A stretch of DNA of 64,000 bases from WQXF01 sp031552825. Its GTDB lineage: Bacteria; Bacillota; Clostridia; Christensenellales; Aristaeellaceae. The stretch covers positions 119,708 to 183,707 of the forward strand of contig JAVBMD010000011.1 of the NCBI GenBank assembly GCA_031552825.1. Direction: 5' to 3'. Both the position numbers and the translations under genes were made by a program. This document shows, piece by piece, positions 1-8,249 of the stretch. The notes under the pieces were generated by a model, which ran no database searches, had not been told where the DNA came from, and saw only the letters and a program-made list of their open reading frames with translations. The stretch's first letter is position 1. Every line of letters begins with the position of its first letter.

Positions 1-498
1 GGCTGCGCAAAGGAGTTGGTGGCGCAGTCCGGCGCGCAGACCGGCGCGCACGAAATTGAGGCGCCCTATATTCAAGGCGACCAAACGCCGATCAAGCTGG
101 CGATGCAGGAAGCGCGCTTTCCGTCGCTTTCGGAAGCGGAACGCGCCTTTGTTCGCACGCTGCGCGAGGCGTTCGAGCGCCGCCGCTTTCCCATCGATCT
201 GTGGCTCAAGGACGGCGAGTCGTTGCCTGTGTGCGGCTTGGAAGTCATTCATACCCCGGGGCATACGCCCGGCCACGCCTGCTTTTACGTGCCCGGCGAC
301 CGAGTGCTGATCGCAGGCGACGCGCTCAATATAGAAAAGGGAAAGCTGGCCGGACCCAATCCGCAGCACTCCGCCGATATCCAACTTGCCACAGCCTCGT
401 TAGCCAAGCTTGCCGCGCGCGATGTGATGCACACCATCACCTACCACGGCGGTCTCTTCACAGGGGATCTGCGCGAGGCGATCGGCGCGCTGCAATAA
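1..498 (+). CDS. MBL-fold metallo-hydrolase, C-terminal part (5' end outside window)
   Basis: The reading frame is open from the first base, so the gene begins upstream of the window. The visible 165 residues are the C-terminal half of a metallo-beta-lactamase fold hydrolase: HTPGHTPGH, then a GD motif in LIAGDAL, and a late His in TYHGG. These match the second half of the metal-binding set; the HxHxDH motif would lie in the missing part. The substrate cannot be inferred. The lactonase gene follows after 30 bases, probably in the same transcript. Confidence 0.8.
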   Translation, partial: GCAKELVAQSGAQTGAHEIEAPYIQGDQTPIKLAMQEARFPSLSEAERAFVRTLREAFERRRFPIDLWLKDGESLPVCGLEVIHTPGHTPGHACFYVPGDRVLIAGDALNIEKGKLAGPNPQHSADIQLATASLAKLAARDVMHTITYHGGLFTGDLREAIGALQ

Positions 499-528
499 GG
501 CCAATAACGCCACGGAAAGGAGATCCGC

Positions 529-1593
529 ATGCAAAACGCTTGGGTTTATGTCGGCACGTACACGCAGGATTTGACGCCCGCTGGGGAGCATAGCCGGGGG
601 ATATACCGCTTTCAGTTGGATACCGTTACCGGGCAGTTGGAGCCCGCGGGCTGTACGGAGCATGCGGACAATCCATCTTTCCTCACGATTTCTCATGACA
701 ACAAGCGGCTGTACGCCGTCAGCGAACTAGGGGGGAGCGCTGCCGTCACCGCCTACGCCATCGGCTCTGGCGGCGCGCTCGAAAAGCTCGGCGAGCAAGT
801 CTATCCCGGCTCGGCGATGTGCCACCTCACCCTCAGCCCTCGTGATGATTTTCTCATCGCCTCCAACTACCTGAGCGGCACGGTGCTGTCCATCGCGCTG
901 GATGAAAGCGGGGCGCCGGGGCGATGCGTCAGCGAGATGCGTCACGCCGGAAGCGGTCCAAACGCGCAGCGGCAGGAAGCGCCGCACGCGCATAGCGCAA
1001 ACTTTACGCTCGACGGCATGCACGTAATCGCTGCCGATCTGGGCGCCGACGCGCTTTACACTTATGTTTTCGACAGACAATCCGGCAGGCTTTCCGCTCC
1101 TGTACAGACCAAGGTGATGCTCGGCGAAGGGCCGCGCCATCTCCGTTTTGTTGGCGAGGAACTCTACTTGTTAACCGAGTTGGGCGGCAACTTGCTGCAT
1201 CTCGTACCGGGACGCTTGCCGGGACTCTATGCACTGCGCCAATCATTCTCCACGCTGCCTGAAGCGTTCACTAGCGAAAACACCGCTGCCGAGCTGGCGC
1301 TCTCCGGCGATTACCGGTTTCTCTACGCCTCCAACCGTGGCGCGGACACGATCTGCGTCGCAGAGAGAACCGAGCAGGGCATGCGTGCCGTCGGCTCCTT
1401 CCCGTGCGGCGGCAAAACACCGCGTCACTTCGCGCTCTCGCCGGAGGATCGCTTTTTGATCGTCGCCAATCAGCACAGTCATGAAGTAGTCGTGCTGCCG
1501 CGCGATGCCGAAAGCGGACGCGTCGGCAGAGCGCTGTGCCGCGTGCCGGTACCCAACCCATCCTGCGTACAATGGGTGACGACCGATGCATGA
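529..1593 (+). CDS. lactonase family protein (6-phosphogluconolactonase-like beta-propeller)
   Basis: 354 residues, opening with WVYVGTYTQ, typical of the seven-bladed beta-propeller lactonases of the Pgl/YkgB group. Propeller-like strands recur, such as NPSFLTISHD, HLTLSPRDDFLIASNY, PRHLRFVG and PRHFALSPEDRFLIVANQ. Family members hydrolyse 6-phosphogluconolactone in the oxidative pentose phosphate pathway, but many paralogues have unknown substrates. The start ATG has AAGGAG about 7 bases upstream. The 3' end overlaps miaA by 8 bases, suggesting coupled translation. Confidence 0.85.
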   Translation: MQNAWVYVGTYTQDLTPAGEHSRGIYRFQLDTVTGQLEPAGCTEHADNPSFLTISHDNKRLYAVSELGGSAAVTAYAIGSGGALEKLGEQVYPGSAMCHLTLSPRDDFLIASNYLSGTVLSIALDESGAPGRCVSEMRHAGSGPNAQRQEAPHAHSANFTLDGMHVIAADLGADALYTYVFDRQSGRLSAPVQTKVMLGEGPRHLRFVGEELYLLTELGGNLLHLVPGRLPGLYALRQSFSTLPEAFTSENTAAELALSGDYRFLYASNRGADTICVAERTEQGMRAVGSFPCGGKTPRHFALSPEDRFLIVANQHSHEVVVLPRDAESGRVGRALCRVPVPNPSCVQWVTTDA

Positions 1594-2563
1594 CGAGCTG
1601 CCTGTGATCGTCGCCGTCGTAGGGCCGACGGCCTCCGGCAAGACCGACGCAGCAATTTCGTTGTGTCGTGCGCTGGACGGTGAGGCAATTTCTATGGACT
1701 CGATGCAGATCTACCGCGATCTGCACATCGGCACCGCAAAGCCTACCGAGGCGGAGCGCGGCGGCGTGCCGCATCACCTGCTCGATGTAGCGGATCCCAG
1801 AATGCCTTTCTCGGTGGCTGACTTCCGGGGATTGGCCGATGCTGCCATCGCCGAAATACACTCGCGCGGCAAGCTGCCGGTGCTGGTGGGCGGCACCGGG
1901 CTTTACCTCAACGCGCTGACGCTGGAGATGGACTTCGCGCAGGCTGCCGGTGACGAAACGATCCGAAGCAGGTTGGAGCGAGAAGCGGCAGGGGAGAGCG
2001 GTAAGCAAAGATTGCATGCACGGCTGGCGCAAATCGACCCGACCAGTGCGAACAGGCTGCATGAAAATGACGTGCGCCGCGTGATTCGCGCGCTGGAGAT
2101 TTATGAGGCTACGGGCAAGCCCATGTCGGATCATGCTGTGGATTTTAAAACCAAACCGCGCGGATATCGTCCCATCATCGCGGGCATCACGATGCCGCGC
2201 GAGCGGCTCTACGCGCGCATCGACCGGCGCGTGGAGAGCATGATTGCGGCAGGCTGGTTGACCGAGGTGCAGCGCCTGTGCCAAAGCGGCATCCCGGCAG
2301 ATGGCCAAGCGATGCAGGCTATCGGTTATCGCGAGCTGTTGCGGGTGGTTCAGGGTAAGGCGAAATTGCAGGCCGTCGTGCCCGACATACAGCGCGCCAC
2401 CCGGCAATACGCTAAGCGACAGCTCACATGGTTCCGGCGCGACGCGCGCGTACATTGGTTCGATCGTGCCGATTACAATTCGTCAGAGGCGCTGGACGCG
2501 GCGCTGCTTGCCTACGTGCGCGCGCACTTGACCACCGGCACACCATCATCCGCAGAGGAGTAA
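1586..2563 (+). CDS. miaA: tRNA dimethylallyltransferase
   Basis: 325 residues. Transfers the dimethylallyl group from DMAPP to N6 of A37 in tRNAs reading UNN codons. The N-terminal P-loop GPTASGKTDAA (about residues 13-23), the DSMQIYRDLHIGTAKPT segment and the VGGTGLYL motif are all present, as is the C-terminal KRQLTWFR signature. Length is normal. The start lies inside the end of the lactonase gene. The next gene follows after 6 bases. The hfq gene often found just after miaA in Firmicutes is absent here. Confidence 0.97.
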   Translation: MHDELPVIVAVVGPTASGKTDAAISLCRALDGEAISMDSMQIYRDLHIGTAKPTEAERGGVPHHLLDVADPRMPFSVADFRGLADAAIAEIHSRGKLPVLVGGTGLYLNALTLEMDFAQAAGDETIRSRLEREAAGESGKQRLHARLAQIDPTSANRLHENDVRRVIRALEIYEATGKPMSDHAVDFKTKPRGYRPIIAGITMPRERLYARIDRRVESMIAAGWLTEVQRLCQSGIPADGQAMQAIGYRELLRVVQGKAKLQAVVPDIQRATRQYAKRQLTWFRRDARVHWFDRADYNSSEALDAALLAYVRAHLTTGTPSSAEE

Positions 2564-2569
2564 GATTTA

Positions 2570-3820
2570 ATGCGAGCTTCCATTCCTGAATTGATTCGCG
2601 TGGCTGAGCAGCGTTGTGCTCCCAGCTTTGCTGCGTTGGACACCATCGAGGCGGAAAACTTTGCCCGCGTACTGGCTGCATTTCAAAAGCATCAGGTTGC
2701 GGCGCGTCACTTTGCCGGGACTACCGGCTACGGCTATGGCGACGTGGGGCGGGACACGCTGGAGCGCGTGTTTGCCGACGTGTTCGGCGCGGAGGATGCG
2801 CTGGTGCGCCCGCAGATCGTTTCCGGCACACACGCACTGGCGATCTGCTTGTTTGGCCTGCTGAATCCCGGCGATCGCTTGCTGTGCGCATCGGGCAAAC
2901 CATATGACACCCTCGACGAGGTAATCGGTATCGCCGGGCATTCCGCCTGCTCGCTCAAGGCGATAGGCGTCGGTTACGACGAGGTGCCGCTGCGCGCAGA
3001 TGATGCGCTGGACCTCCCGGCGATCCTCGCGGCACTGCGGCCTGAAACCCGTGTCGTGGAGATCCAGCGATCGCGCGGGTACGCGTGGCGCGCCGCGCTC
3101 GCTCTCGAGAATATCGGGGCGGTCGCGCAGGCCGTTCATGCCGTGCGTCCTGATGTCATCATCATGGTGGACAACTGCTACGGCGAATTTGTCGCCACGC
3201 GGGAACCAACAATGCTGGGCGTGGACATCATCGCCGGATCCCTGATAAAAAACGCCGGTGGAGGCATCGCGCCAACAGGCGGCTATGTCGCTGGGCGGCG
3301 TGAATGGGTGGAGCGCATCGCGGAGCGTTTAACCTCGCCGGGCATCGGCAAGGAGGTTGGTTCCTACGCGCCGGGTTATCAGGCTTTCTATCAAGGCCTT
3401 TTCATTGCGCCGCATACCGTCAACCAAGCGTTAAAAACCGCCATGCTTGCCGCCAGCGTTTTCAGTTCGCTGGGCTTTGCGGTGCAGCCCGCGCCCGACG
3501 CCGCTGCGCGCGGAGACATCATCCAAGCCATCGAGTTCCAAACGCCCGAGCGGCTGGTCGCTTTCTGTGCCGGAATTCAGGCGGCTTCTCCGGTCGATAG
3601 CTTTGCCGTGCCGGAGCCGTGGGATATGCCCGGCTATCAGCATCAGGTCATTATGGCGGCGGGTACCTTCGTTTCTGGTGCTTCCATCGAACTGAGCGCC
3701 GACGCGCCGATGCGCCCACCCTATGTCGGCTATCTGCAAGGGGGATTGACGCTTTCGCACGGGCGGCTCGGTATTCAGACCGCACTTGAAAGCTTGTCGA
3801 AAGCCGGGTTGCTACCATAG
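2570..3820 (+). CDS. methionine gamma-lyase family protein (YnbB, 'aluminium resistance' type)
   Basis: 416 residues of a PLP-dependent Cys/Met-metabolism fold. The sequence GTTGYGYGD near residue 50, the substrate/PLP region HALAICLFGLL, the Asp of MVDNCYGEF and the presumed Schiff-base lysine in GSLIKNAGGG (about residue 227) fit the YnbB family found beside miaA and lexA in Firmicutes. The in vivo reaction is not established. It starts 6 bases after miaA behind AGAGGAG and ends the operon ahead of a strong terminator. Confidence 0.88.
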   Translation: MRASIPELIRVAEQRCAPSFAALDTIEAENFARVLAAFQKHQVAARHFAGTTGYGYGDVGRDTLERVFADVFGAEDALVRPQIVSGTHALAICLFGLLNPGDRLLCASGKPYDTLDEVIGIAGHSACSLKAIGVGYDEVPLRADDALDLPAILAALRPETRVVEIQRSRGYAWRAALALENIGAVAQAVHAVRPDVIIMVDNCYGEFVATREPTMLGVDIIAGSLIKNAGGGIAPTGGYVAGRREWVERIAERLTSPGIGKEVGSYAPGYQAFYQGLFIAPHTVNQALKTAMLAASVFSSLGFAVQPAPDAAARGDIIQAIEFQTPERLVAFCAGIQAASPVDSFAVPEPWDMPGYQHQVIMAAGTFVSGASIELSADAPMRPPYVGYLQGGLTLSHGRLGIQTALESLSKAGLLP

Positions 3821-3881
3821 GTTGTATGCCTTTGTTGTTCACATACACTCCACAGTGGAATTTGCCTCCGTTAAACTATCG

Positions 3882-3918
3882 AAACAGCGCAAGAAATCCT
3901 GCGTTTCTTGCGCTGTTT
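3882..3918 (+). terminator. rho-independent terminator of the miaA operon
   Basis: A perfect 15-bp stem (3882-3896 with 3904-3918) encloses a 7-base loop and ends in a T-run. It lies 60 bases after the ynbB-like stop codon. Confidence 0.88.
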
Positions 3919-4014
3919 TGATGAATTTTGGATTTTTAGGAGAAGTTTGCGAGAAAAACAGACCTAGATTCGTTTTTATGGTAGACTATAGCAGGACAAA
4001 CCGACCGACGGTTA

Positions 4015-4623
4015 TCACATCTTTCGCAGCAATGAAACCACCTTGCCAAGCACCGTCACATCGCTTGCGATGATCGGCTCCATCGTGTCGTTCTCCGGTT
4101 GTAGTCGGAAATGCCCGTTTTCCTTGTAGAAGCGCTTAACCGTCGCCTCATCCTCGACCATCGCCACCACGATTTCGCCGTTGTTGGCATTGGGCTGCTT
4201 GCGCACCACCACTTGGTCGCCATTGAGCATACCGATGTTGACCATGCTATCGCCGCGCACGCAGAGGATAAAGTGCTCGCCATCGCCAAGAAAATCCGCG
4301 GGCAACAGCATGGTTTCCTCGATATTCTCCTGCGCGAGGATCGGCGTTCCGGCGGCAACCTGCCCAACAATGGGTACCGCGAGCACCTCGCGGCGGGAGA
4401 AGCTCGGATCGCCGAGCACTTCCATCGCGCGCGGCTTCATTGGATCGCGGTTGAGCATTCCCTTCTTTTGCAGGCGCATCAGATGCCCATGCACGGTAGA
4501 GGTGGATTTCAGCCCAACCGCATCACAAATCTCCCGCACAGAGGGCGGATATCCCTTGTTCTGAATCTCGCTTTTGATGTATTCCAAAATTTTGGCTTGG
4601 TTGTCTCCACGTGGTTTCTTCAT
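4015..4623 (-). CDS. lexA: LexA repressor (SOS regulator)
   Basis: 202 residues. An N-terminal winged helix (ILEYI, PPSVREICDAVGLKSTSTVHGHL) is followed by an S24 self-cleavage domain. The Ala91-Gly92 cleavage site (QVAAGTP), catalytic Ser126 in RGDSM and Lys163 in ATVKRFY are all visible, so RecA-stimulated autocleavage should work. I chose the internal ATG at 4623 because GGAGGTG precedes it; an upstream in-frame ATG at 4734 would add unrelated sequence and overlap the promoter. It is divergent from a small membrane-protein gene, and a LexA box lies by its own promoter. Confidence 0.97.
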   Translation of the reverse strand: MKKPRGDNQAKILEYIKSEIQNKGYPPSVREICDAVGLKSTSTVHGHLMRLQKKGMLNRDPMKPRAMEVLGDPSFSRREVLAVPIVGQVAAGTPILAQENIEETMLLPADFLGDGEHFILCVRGDSMVNIGMLNGDQVVVRKQPNANNGEIVVAMVEDEATVKRFYKENGHFRLQPENDTMEPIIASDVTVLGKVVSLLRKM

Positions 4624-4690
4624 GTGAAACACCTCCCAAAGAACTTCCCCAGCATACAGCATTATATCAAACTTGTGTTCCCCTTGCTGC

Positions 4691-4740
4691 ATTATAACAC
4701 AGCATCTTATCATATACAAGCAGGAATAAAACATTTGTTC
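4691..4740 (-). promoter_or_regulatory. lexA promoter with adjacent LexA box
   Basis: On the minus strand there is a TATAAT (4691-4696) with TTGTAT (4714-4719) 17 bases upstream. Just upstream of the -35 box is a LexA-type sequence, read on the plus strand as AAACATTTGTTC (4729-4740), one base off the GAAC-N4-GTTC pattern. This suggests autoregulation. Confidence 0.75.
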
Positions 4741-4758
4741 GTATTTTTCTAAAATCGC

Positions 4759-4787
4759 TTGACAAAGAACGTTTGTTCGCGTATACT
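4759..4787 (+). promoter_or_regulatory. LexA-repressed promoter of the divergent small gene
   Basis: A consensus promoter TTGACA (4759-4764), 17-base spacer, TATACT (4782-4787). A perfect LexA box, GAACGTTTGTTC (4767-4778), fills the spacer, so LexA binding would block polymerase directly. This is the strongest SOS operator in the window. Confidence 0.9.
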
Positions 4788-4857
4788 ATGCGTAAGGAAA
4801 CCAACAACGGTGCATACTAACGATATTGCCGACGCTATTTTCAAAGGAGGCACATAC

Positions 4858-5112
4858 ATGACATACACTTATCAAAGCCGTTCTTCGGCACCGCTTGGCA
4901 AATACGGAAAAAGAAAGGCGCAAACGCGCGTCTGGCTCCTTGCCGGAGCCTGTGCCGCAGCCATCTGCGCACTGCTGATCTGGATTGCCGTGGAGATTTG
5001 CAGCCATACGCATGTTGTACATTCCGCCGGCGGACAGCTGCCCAGCAACACCGTCAATATGCACAGTACCTATATCGGCAACGTTGAAATCCTTTCACAG
5101 GCGAGAGGATAA
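4858..5112 (+). CDS. SOS-controlled small single-pass membrane protein (YneA-position)
   Basis: 84 residues, with AAAGGAGG 7 bases before the ATG. Residues 1-23 are basic, about 24-46 form one hydrophobic helix (VWLLAGACAAAICALLIWIAV), and 47-84 are a short outward-facing tail. The position divergent from lexA and the LexA box in its promoter match the SOS cell-division inhibitor YneA of Bacillus. YneA normally carries a LysM domain, which is absent here, so homology is not shown. I infer an SOS-induced membrane effector, perhaps a division inhibitor. A terminator follows at once, so it is monocistronic. Confidence 0.75.
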   Translation: MTYTYQSRSSAPLGKYGKRKAQTRVWLLAGACAAAICALLIWIAVEICSHTHVVHSAGGQLPSNTVNMHSTYIGNVEILSQARG

Positions 5113-5127
5113 CACAGGGCCACAGAC

Positions 5128-5168
5128 AAAAGAGCTTGTTCTTCTCGTCAAAGAACAGGCTCTTTTCG
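5128..5168 (+). terminator. terminator after the SOS small gene
   Basis: Hairpin AAAGAGC-TTGTTCTT with AAAGAACA-GGCTCTTTT, ending in a short T-run. It separates the SOS gene from the convergent recombinase gene. Confidence 0.75.
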
Positions 5169-5192
5169 TTTACGATAGGGGAGAGCCCGCGA

Positions 5193-6296
5193 TTATTCCT
5201 GCGGCTCCTTGTGTTTTGGTTCGCGCAAGACGGTGCGCCGCGCGGCTTCGCGCCTGCGATCCTCGGGTATGGCGGCATAGTGGCGGCGCGTGGTGTTCAC
5301 ATCGGCGTGACCCAGCACATCGGCCACGAGATAAATGTCCCCGGTTTCGCGATAGAGGTTCGTACCATAGGTACTGCGCAGTTTGTGCGGGCTGATTTTT
5401 CGCTTGAGCGGCGCGGCGATCTGCGCATACTTGCGCACTAGGTTTTCCACGGCACGCTGCGTGATGCGCCTGCGCTGCAAGGAAAGGAAAAATGCTTGCT
5501 CGTGCCCGGGAAGCGCATCAACTTTCATGCGCTCCGCTAGATAATCGCGCAAGGCTTCGGAAACCTCGTCGGAGAGATACAAAATGCTTTCATCGCCGCC
5601 CTTGCGGGTAATAACAAAGGCATTTTGCGCAAAGTCAATATCGTCGATGTCCAGTCCAACACATTCGCTGACGCGGATGCCGGTACCCAGAAAGAGCGTA
5701 AGCATCGCCAGATCACGCTTCCGTGTCAACTCATGATACTTTTGCTGCCGAGCGGAAAGCGCCTCGCCGCTTTCCACAACATCCAGCATGCGCGCCACTT
5801 CATCGATCTCTAGCCGAATAATGGCCTTGGCATGGCGCTTGGGAAGCGCCACCAACTCAGCGACGTTACCGGGCACGCGACCACCGGCGTACATGTACTT
5901 GAAAAAGGAGCGAAGGCTGGAGAGCTTGCGCATTTTGCCCAGTTCCTTGTTCTCGATTTCCCAGGAAATGACCTCGCCGTCGGGTGTGGTATGGTTCTTG
6001 TAGTAGAGCGTCAAAAACTCACCGTAGCGCTCGATATCCAGCTTGGTGATCTTTGCGATGTCGGCGTCCTCGAGGGCAGGCGGCGTTTTTCCGGCGAATC
6101 CGCGCACTTCGGCGCAAAGGTATTGAAAGAAGATGCGCAGGTCATAGGCATAAGCAAGCCGGGTAAGCACGCTGGTCTGCGACTCGATGGCAACAAAGAA
6201 ATCCAAACAGGCAAGCGGAAGCTCACGCTGAATGGCGCGCAACATCTCCGTACGCTGCCGGGCTTTTTGTTTGAAATAGTCGTCAGAACGCTGCAC
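5193..6296 (-). CDS. tyrosine recombinase/integrase (XerC/D-like)
   Basis: 367 residues. An N-terminal SAM-like core-binding domain (about 20-165) precedes a catalytic domain with the tyrosine-recombinase set: Arg in GTGIRVSE, Lys in VITRKGGDE, HKLR in ISPHKLRSTYGT, His in LGHADVNTTRRHYA and the Tyr nucleophile in HYAAI. The set is intact, so the enzyme should be active. No phage or transposon genes lie nearby, and the position next to lexA suggests a resident recombinase. A 10-bp inverted repeat lies 26 bases upstream of its start, behind GGAGGGAG. Confidence 0.9.
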   Translation of the reverse strand: MQRSDDYFKQKARQRTEMLRAIQRELPLACLDFFVAIESQTSVLTRLAYAYDLRIFFQYLCAEVRGFAGKTPPALEDADIAKITKLDIERYGEFLTLYYKNHTTPDGEVISWEIENKELGKMRKLSSLRSFFKYMYAGGRVPGNVAELVALPKRHAKAIIRLEIDEVARMLDVVESGEALSARQQKYHELTRKRDLAMLTLFLGTGIRVSECVGLDIDDIDFAQNAFVITRKGGDESILYLSDEVSEALRDYLAERMKVDALPGHEQAFFLSLQRRRITQRAVENLVRKYAQIAAPLKRKISPHKLRSTYGTNLYRETGDIYLVADVLGHADVNTTRRHYAAIPEDRRREAARRTVLREPKHKEPQE

Positions 6297-6321
6297 AGGG
6301 CTCCCTCCTTAAAAACGGTGC

Positions 6322-6357
6322 AAACTATTCGTAAAAGATGTCTTTCGCGAATAGTTT
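6322..6357. repeat. inverted repeat between the recombinase and rng genes
   Basis: AAACTATTCG (6322-6331) and CGAATAGTTT (6348-6357) are perfect 10-bp arms around a 16-base centre that itself contains AAAGA/TCTTT. It could be a transcriptional hairpin, an operator or a recombinase site. No T-run follows directly, so it is a poor terminator. Confidence 0.6.
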
Positions 6358-6397
6358 AGAACGGTTCCCCCCAAGGCACTCCGCGCGCCTCCCCGCA

Positions 6398-7546
6398 TCA
6401 GCCCCTACTTTTTTTCGGAGCGGCATACAGCCTTTTGCGCGTCAGCTGGATCAATCCGAGCGTGCTGATGCCGCCGTGGATCTCCGGTTTGCCACGATCG
6501 CTTGCGAAGGCCTCGTTCAGCTCTGCCAAAAGCTGCTCGCGATGTGCCGCCTCGCGCAGATCGATGGCGTCAATCACCACGATGCCACCGATGTCTCGCA
6601 GCCGCAGTTGTGTGGCAATTTCCCTAGCCGCCTCCAGGTTAACGCGCAACGCGGTATTTTCTAAATTTTGCTTCTCCGCTTGCTTGCCGACGTTTACGTC
6701 GATTACGGTCATCGCCTCGCAGGTATCGAACACGAGATAGCCGCCGCCCGGCAGCCAGACCTTGCGGCGCCCAGCGCGCTCCAATGTGCTCTGCACGGGA
6801 AAAAGCATGCGCAGCGGGGTTTCTCCCGTGTACATTTCGATCGCCACTGGCAATGCAAAACGGCACAGCGACCGGACACGCTCCAGCCACGAAGCATCGC
6901 TGACAAGAATCCTTGTCGGCGCGGTGTGCAGCAAATCGTACACAAAACGCTCCGCGGGATGCGGCGCTTCCAGCAGCAGGCTCGGCGCGCGGCGGTACGC
7001 CGCGTCGCGCCGCAGCGTTTCCCATCGCGCCAACAGGCCATCCCGCTCGGCGAGTAAATCCGCCTCTGATCGCCCTTCTGCGGCGGTGCGGAACATCCAG
7101 CCATCCTTTTGCGGGCAATGCGCGTCCGCGATGCGCTTGAGACGCGCGCGCTCGGCATTGTCGACAATCTTCGAAGAGATGCCCGCCTTCCCGCCCAGCG
7201 GTGAAAAGCCCAACAACTCCCCCGCCAACATGAGATTGCGCGTAACGCGCACGCCCTTATCGCCCTCCGGACGCTTGACAACCTGTACGAGCACGTCCTG
7301 TCCGCCTTTGAGCGGCGGATCGCCGTCGGAAAGCTGCAGGAACGCGTTGCGCTCCAGCCCCACATCGATAAAGGCTGCGTCTACACCGGGCTGCACGCGC
7401 TGCACGCGCCCGACAAACACATCGCCGAGCCGTGGCGCATCCTCCTTGGGCAATCGCGCCGCCTCGCATATCGTGCCGCTGTCGAGCAGCGCCACCACAA
7501 TCTCTTCGTCGAAGGCATCCAAGATGAGGATTTTTTCGCCGTCCAT
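6398..7546 (-). CDS. ribonuclease E/G family protein, short form
   Basis: 382 residues. An S1-type RNA-binding segment (VGRVQRVQPGVDAAFIDVG, about 40-60) leads into the RNase E/G catalytic domain with metal-binding aspartates in VIDVNVG and VIDAIDL. Start ATG 7546 is set by AAGGAG just upstream; an earlier in-frame start runs into the preceding gene. The protein ends soon after LIQLTRKR and lacks the CPxC Zn-link that normally follows in this family, so it is shortened at the C-terminus. It is last in the minus-strand run with the two radical-SAM genes. Confidence 0.9.
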   Translation of the reverse strand: MDGEKILILDAFDEEIVVALLDSGTICEAARLPKEDAPRLGDVFVGRVQRVQPGVDAAFIDVGLERNAFLQLSDGDPPLKGGQDVLVQVVKRPEGDKGVRVTRNLMLAGELLGFSPLGGKAGISSKIVDNAERARLKRIADAHCPQKDGWMFRTAAEGRSEADLLAERDGLLARWETLRRDAAYRRAPSLLLEAPHPAERFVYDLLHTAPTRILVSDASWLERVRSLCRFALPVAIEMYTGETPLRMLFPVQSTLERAGRRKVWLPGGGYLVFDTCEAMTVIDVNVGKQAEKQNLENTALRVNLEAAREIATQLRLRDIGGIVVIDAIDLREAAHREQLLAELNEAFASDRGKPEIHGGISTLGLIQLTRKRLYAAPKKSRG

Positions 7547-7562
7547 ATCGCTCCTTTTCCGG

Positions 7563-8249
7563 CTACATGCGAAGCAGCGGTATTGCCTGTCCCTCCGCCA
7601 CGCCAAACAGGCCGGTACGGCGCAGGCGGAAAGCGGGGCTTTCCCCCGCTGCGATGCCGCCCAGCGCAGCGATGGTTTCAATGAGCAGATCCGGCTTAAG
7701 CGTGGCGGTTTCTTCTAAGGCTAGCCGCATAATAAGCCGCATTTCGCCGCCGGATTCTTCGATCGCAAGCGCATGCAGCATGGGTCTGATATCGACCATG
7801 CGCTCGCCACGCTTGCTCTTGCGCAGCGCCATAACTTCGGTTTGCGCCAGAAACGCCTGCGCGCCGCGCCGAAACGCGTCGATGTGCGTCGCCGGCGCCC
7901 ATGCGACGTAGGAAGCCTGCTTGAGCAATCCCATCAGCGCCGGATGCTCGTCCTCCACCAATACCGCCTCGCTGGCGCGCAAATCCGGCGGCAGCACGGC
8001 GTTAATGCGCGCAAGGCATTCGGCTTCATCCAACGGCTCGGTCAGCGCCACATCGAGAATCTCTTGTTCGCTGGATACGCCCATAGACAACGCCGAGGCG
8101 AAGGATGTCAGCATATGCGGATGAAACCCCTGTGAATAGCGCACAGGCAAGCCACTGCGGCGCAGCGCACGCTGCATCAAGCGCTGAAGATCCAGATGGC
8201 CGAGATGGCGAAGCGCTTCGCCCTTTTGAAAGGCAAGCAACAACCTCAT
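7563..8249 (-). CDS. TIGR03936-family radical-SAM-associated protein (DUF2344)
   Basis: 228 residues. MRLLLAFQKGEALRHLGHLDLQRL and the FHPHMLTSFASALSMGVSSEQEILDV block are typical of the family that partners or fuses with the TIGR03960 radical-SAM protein. Its biochemical role is unknown. The ATG at 8249 overlaps the TGA of the upstream gene (ATGA), which supports this start over the GTG three codons earlier and implies translational coupling. rng follows 16 bases later. Confidence 0.88.
   Translation of the reverse strand: MRLLLAFQKGEALRHLGHLDLQRLMQRALRRSGLPVRYSQGFHPHMLTSFASALSMGVSSEQEILDVALTEPLDEAECLARINAVLPPDLRASEAVLVEDEHPALMGLLKQASYVAWAPATHIDAFRRGAQAFLAQTEVMALRKSKRGERMVDIRPMLHALAIEESGGEMRLIMRLALEETATLKPDLLIETIAALGGIAAGESPAFRLRRTGLFGVAEGQAIPLLRM

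Noticed and set aside
1271..2455. 394-residue minus-strand frame across the lactonase and miaA
   Set aside because: Antisense to two confident genes and lacking any domain.
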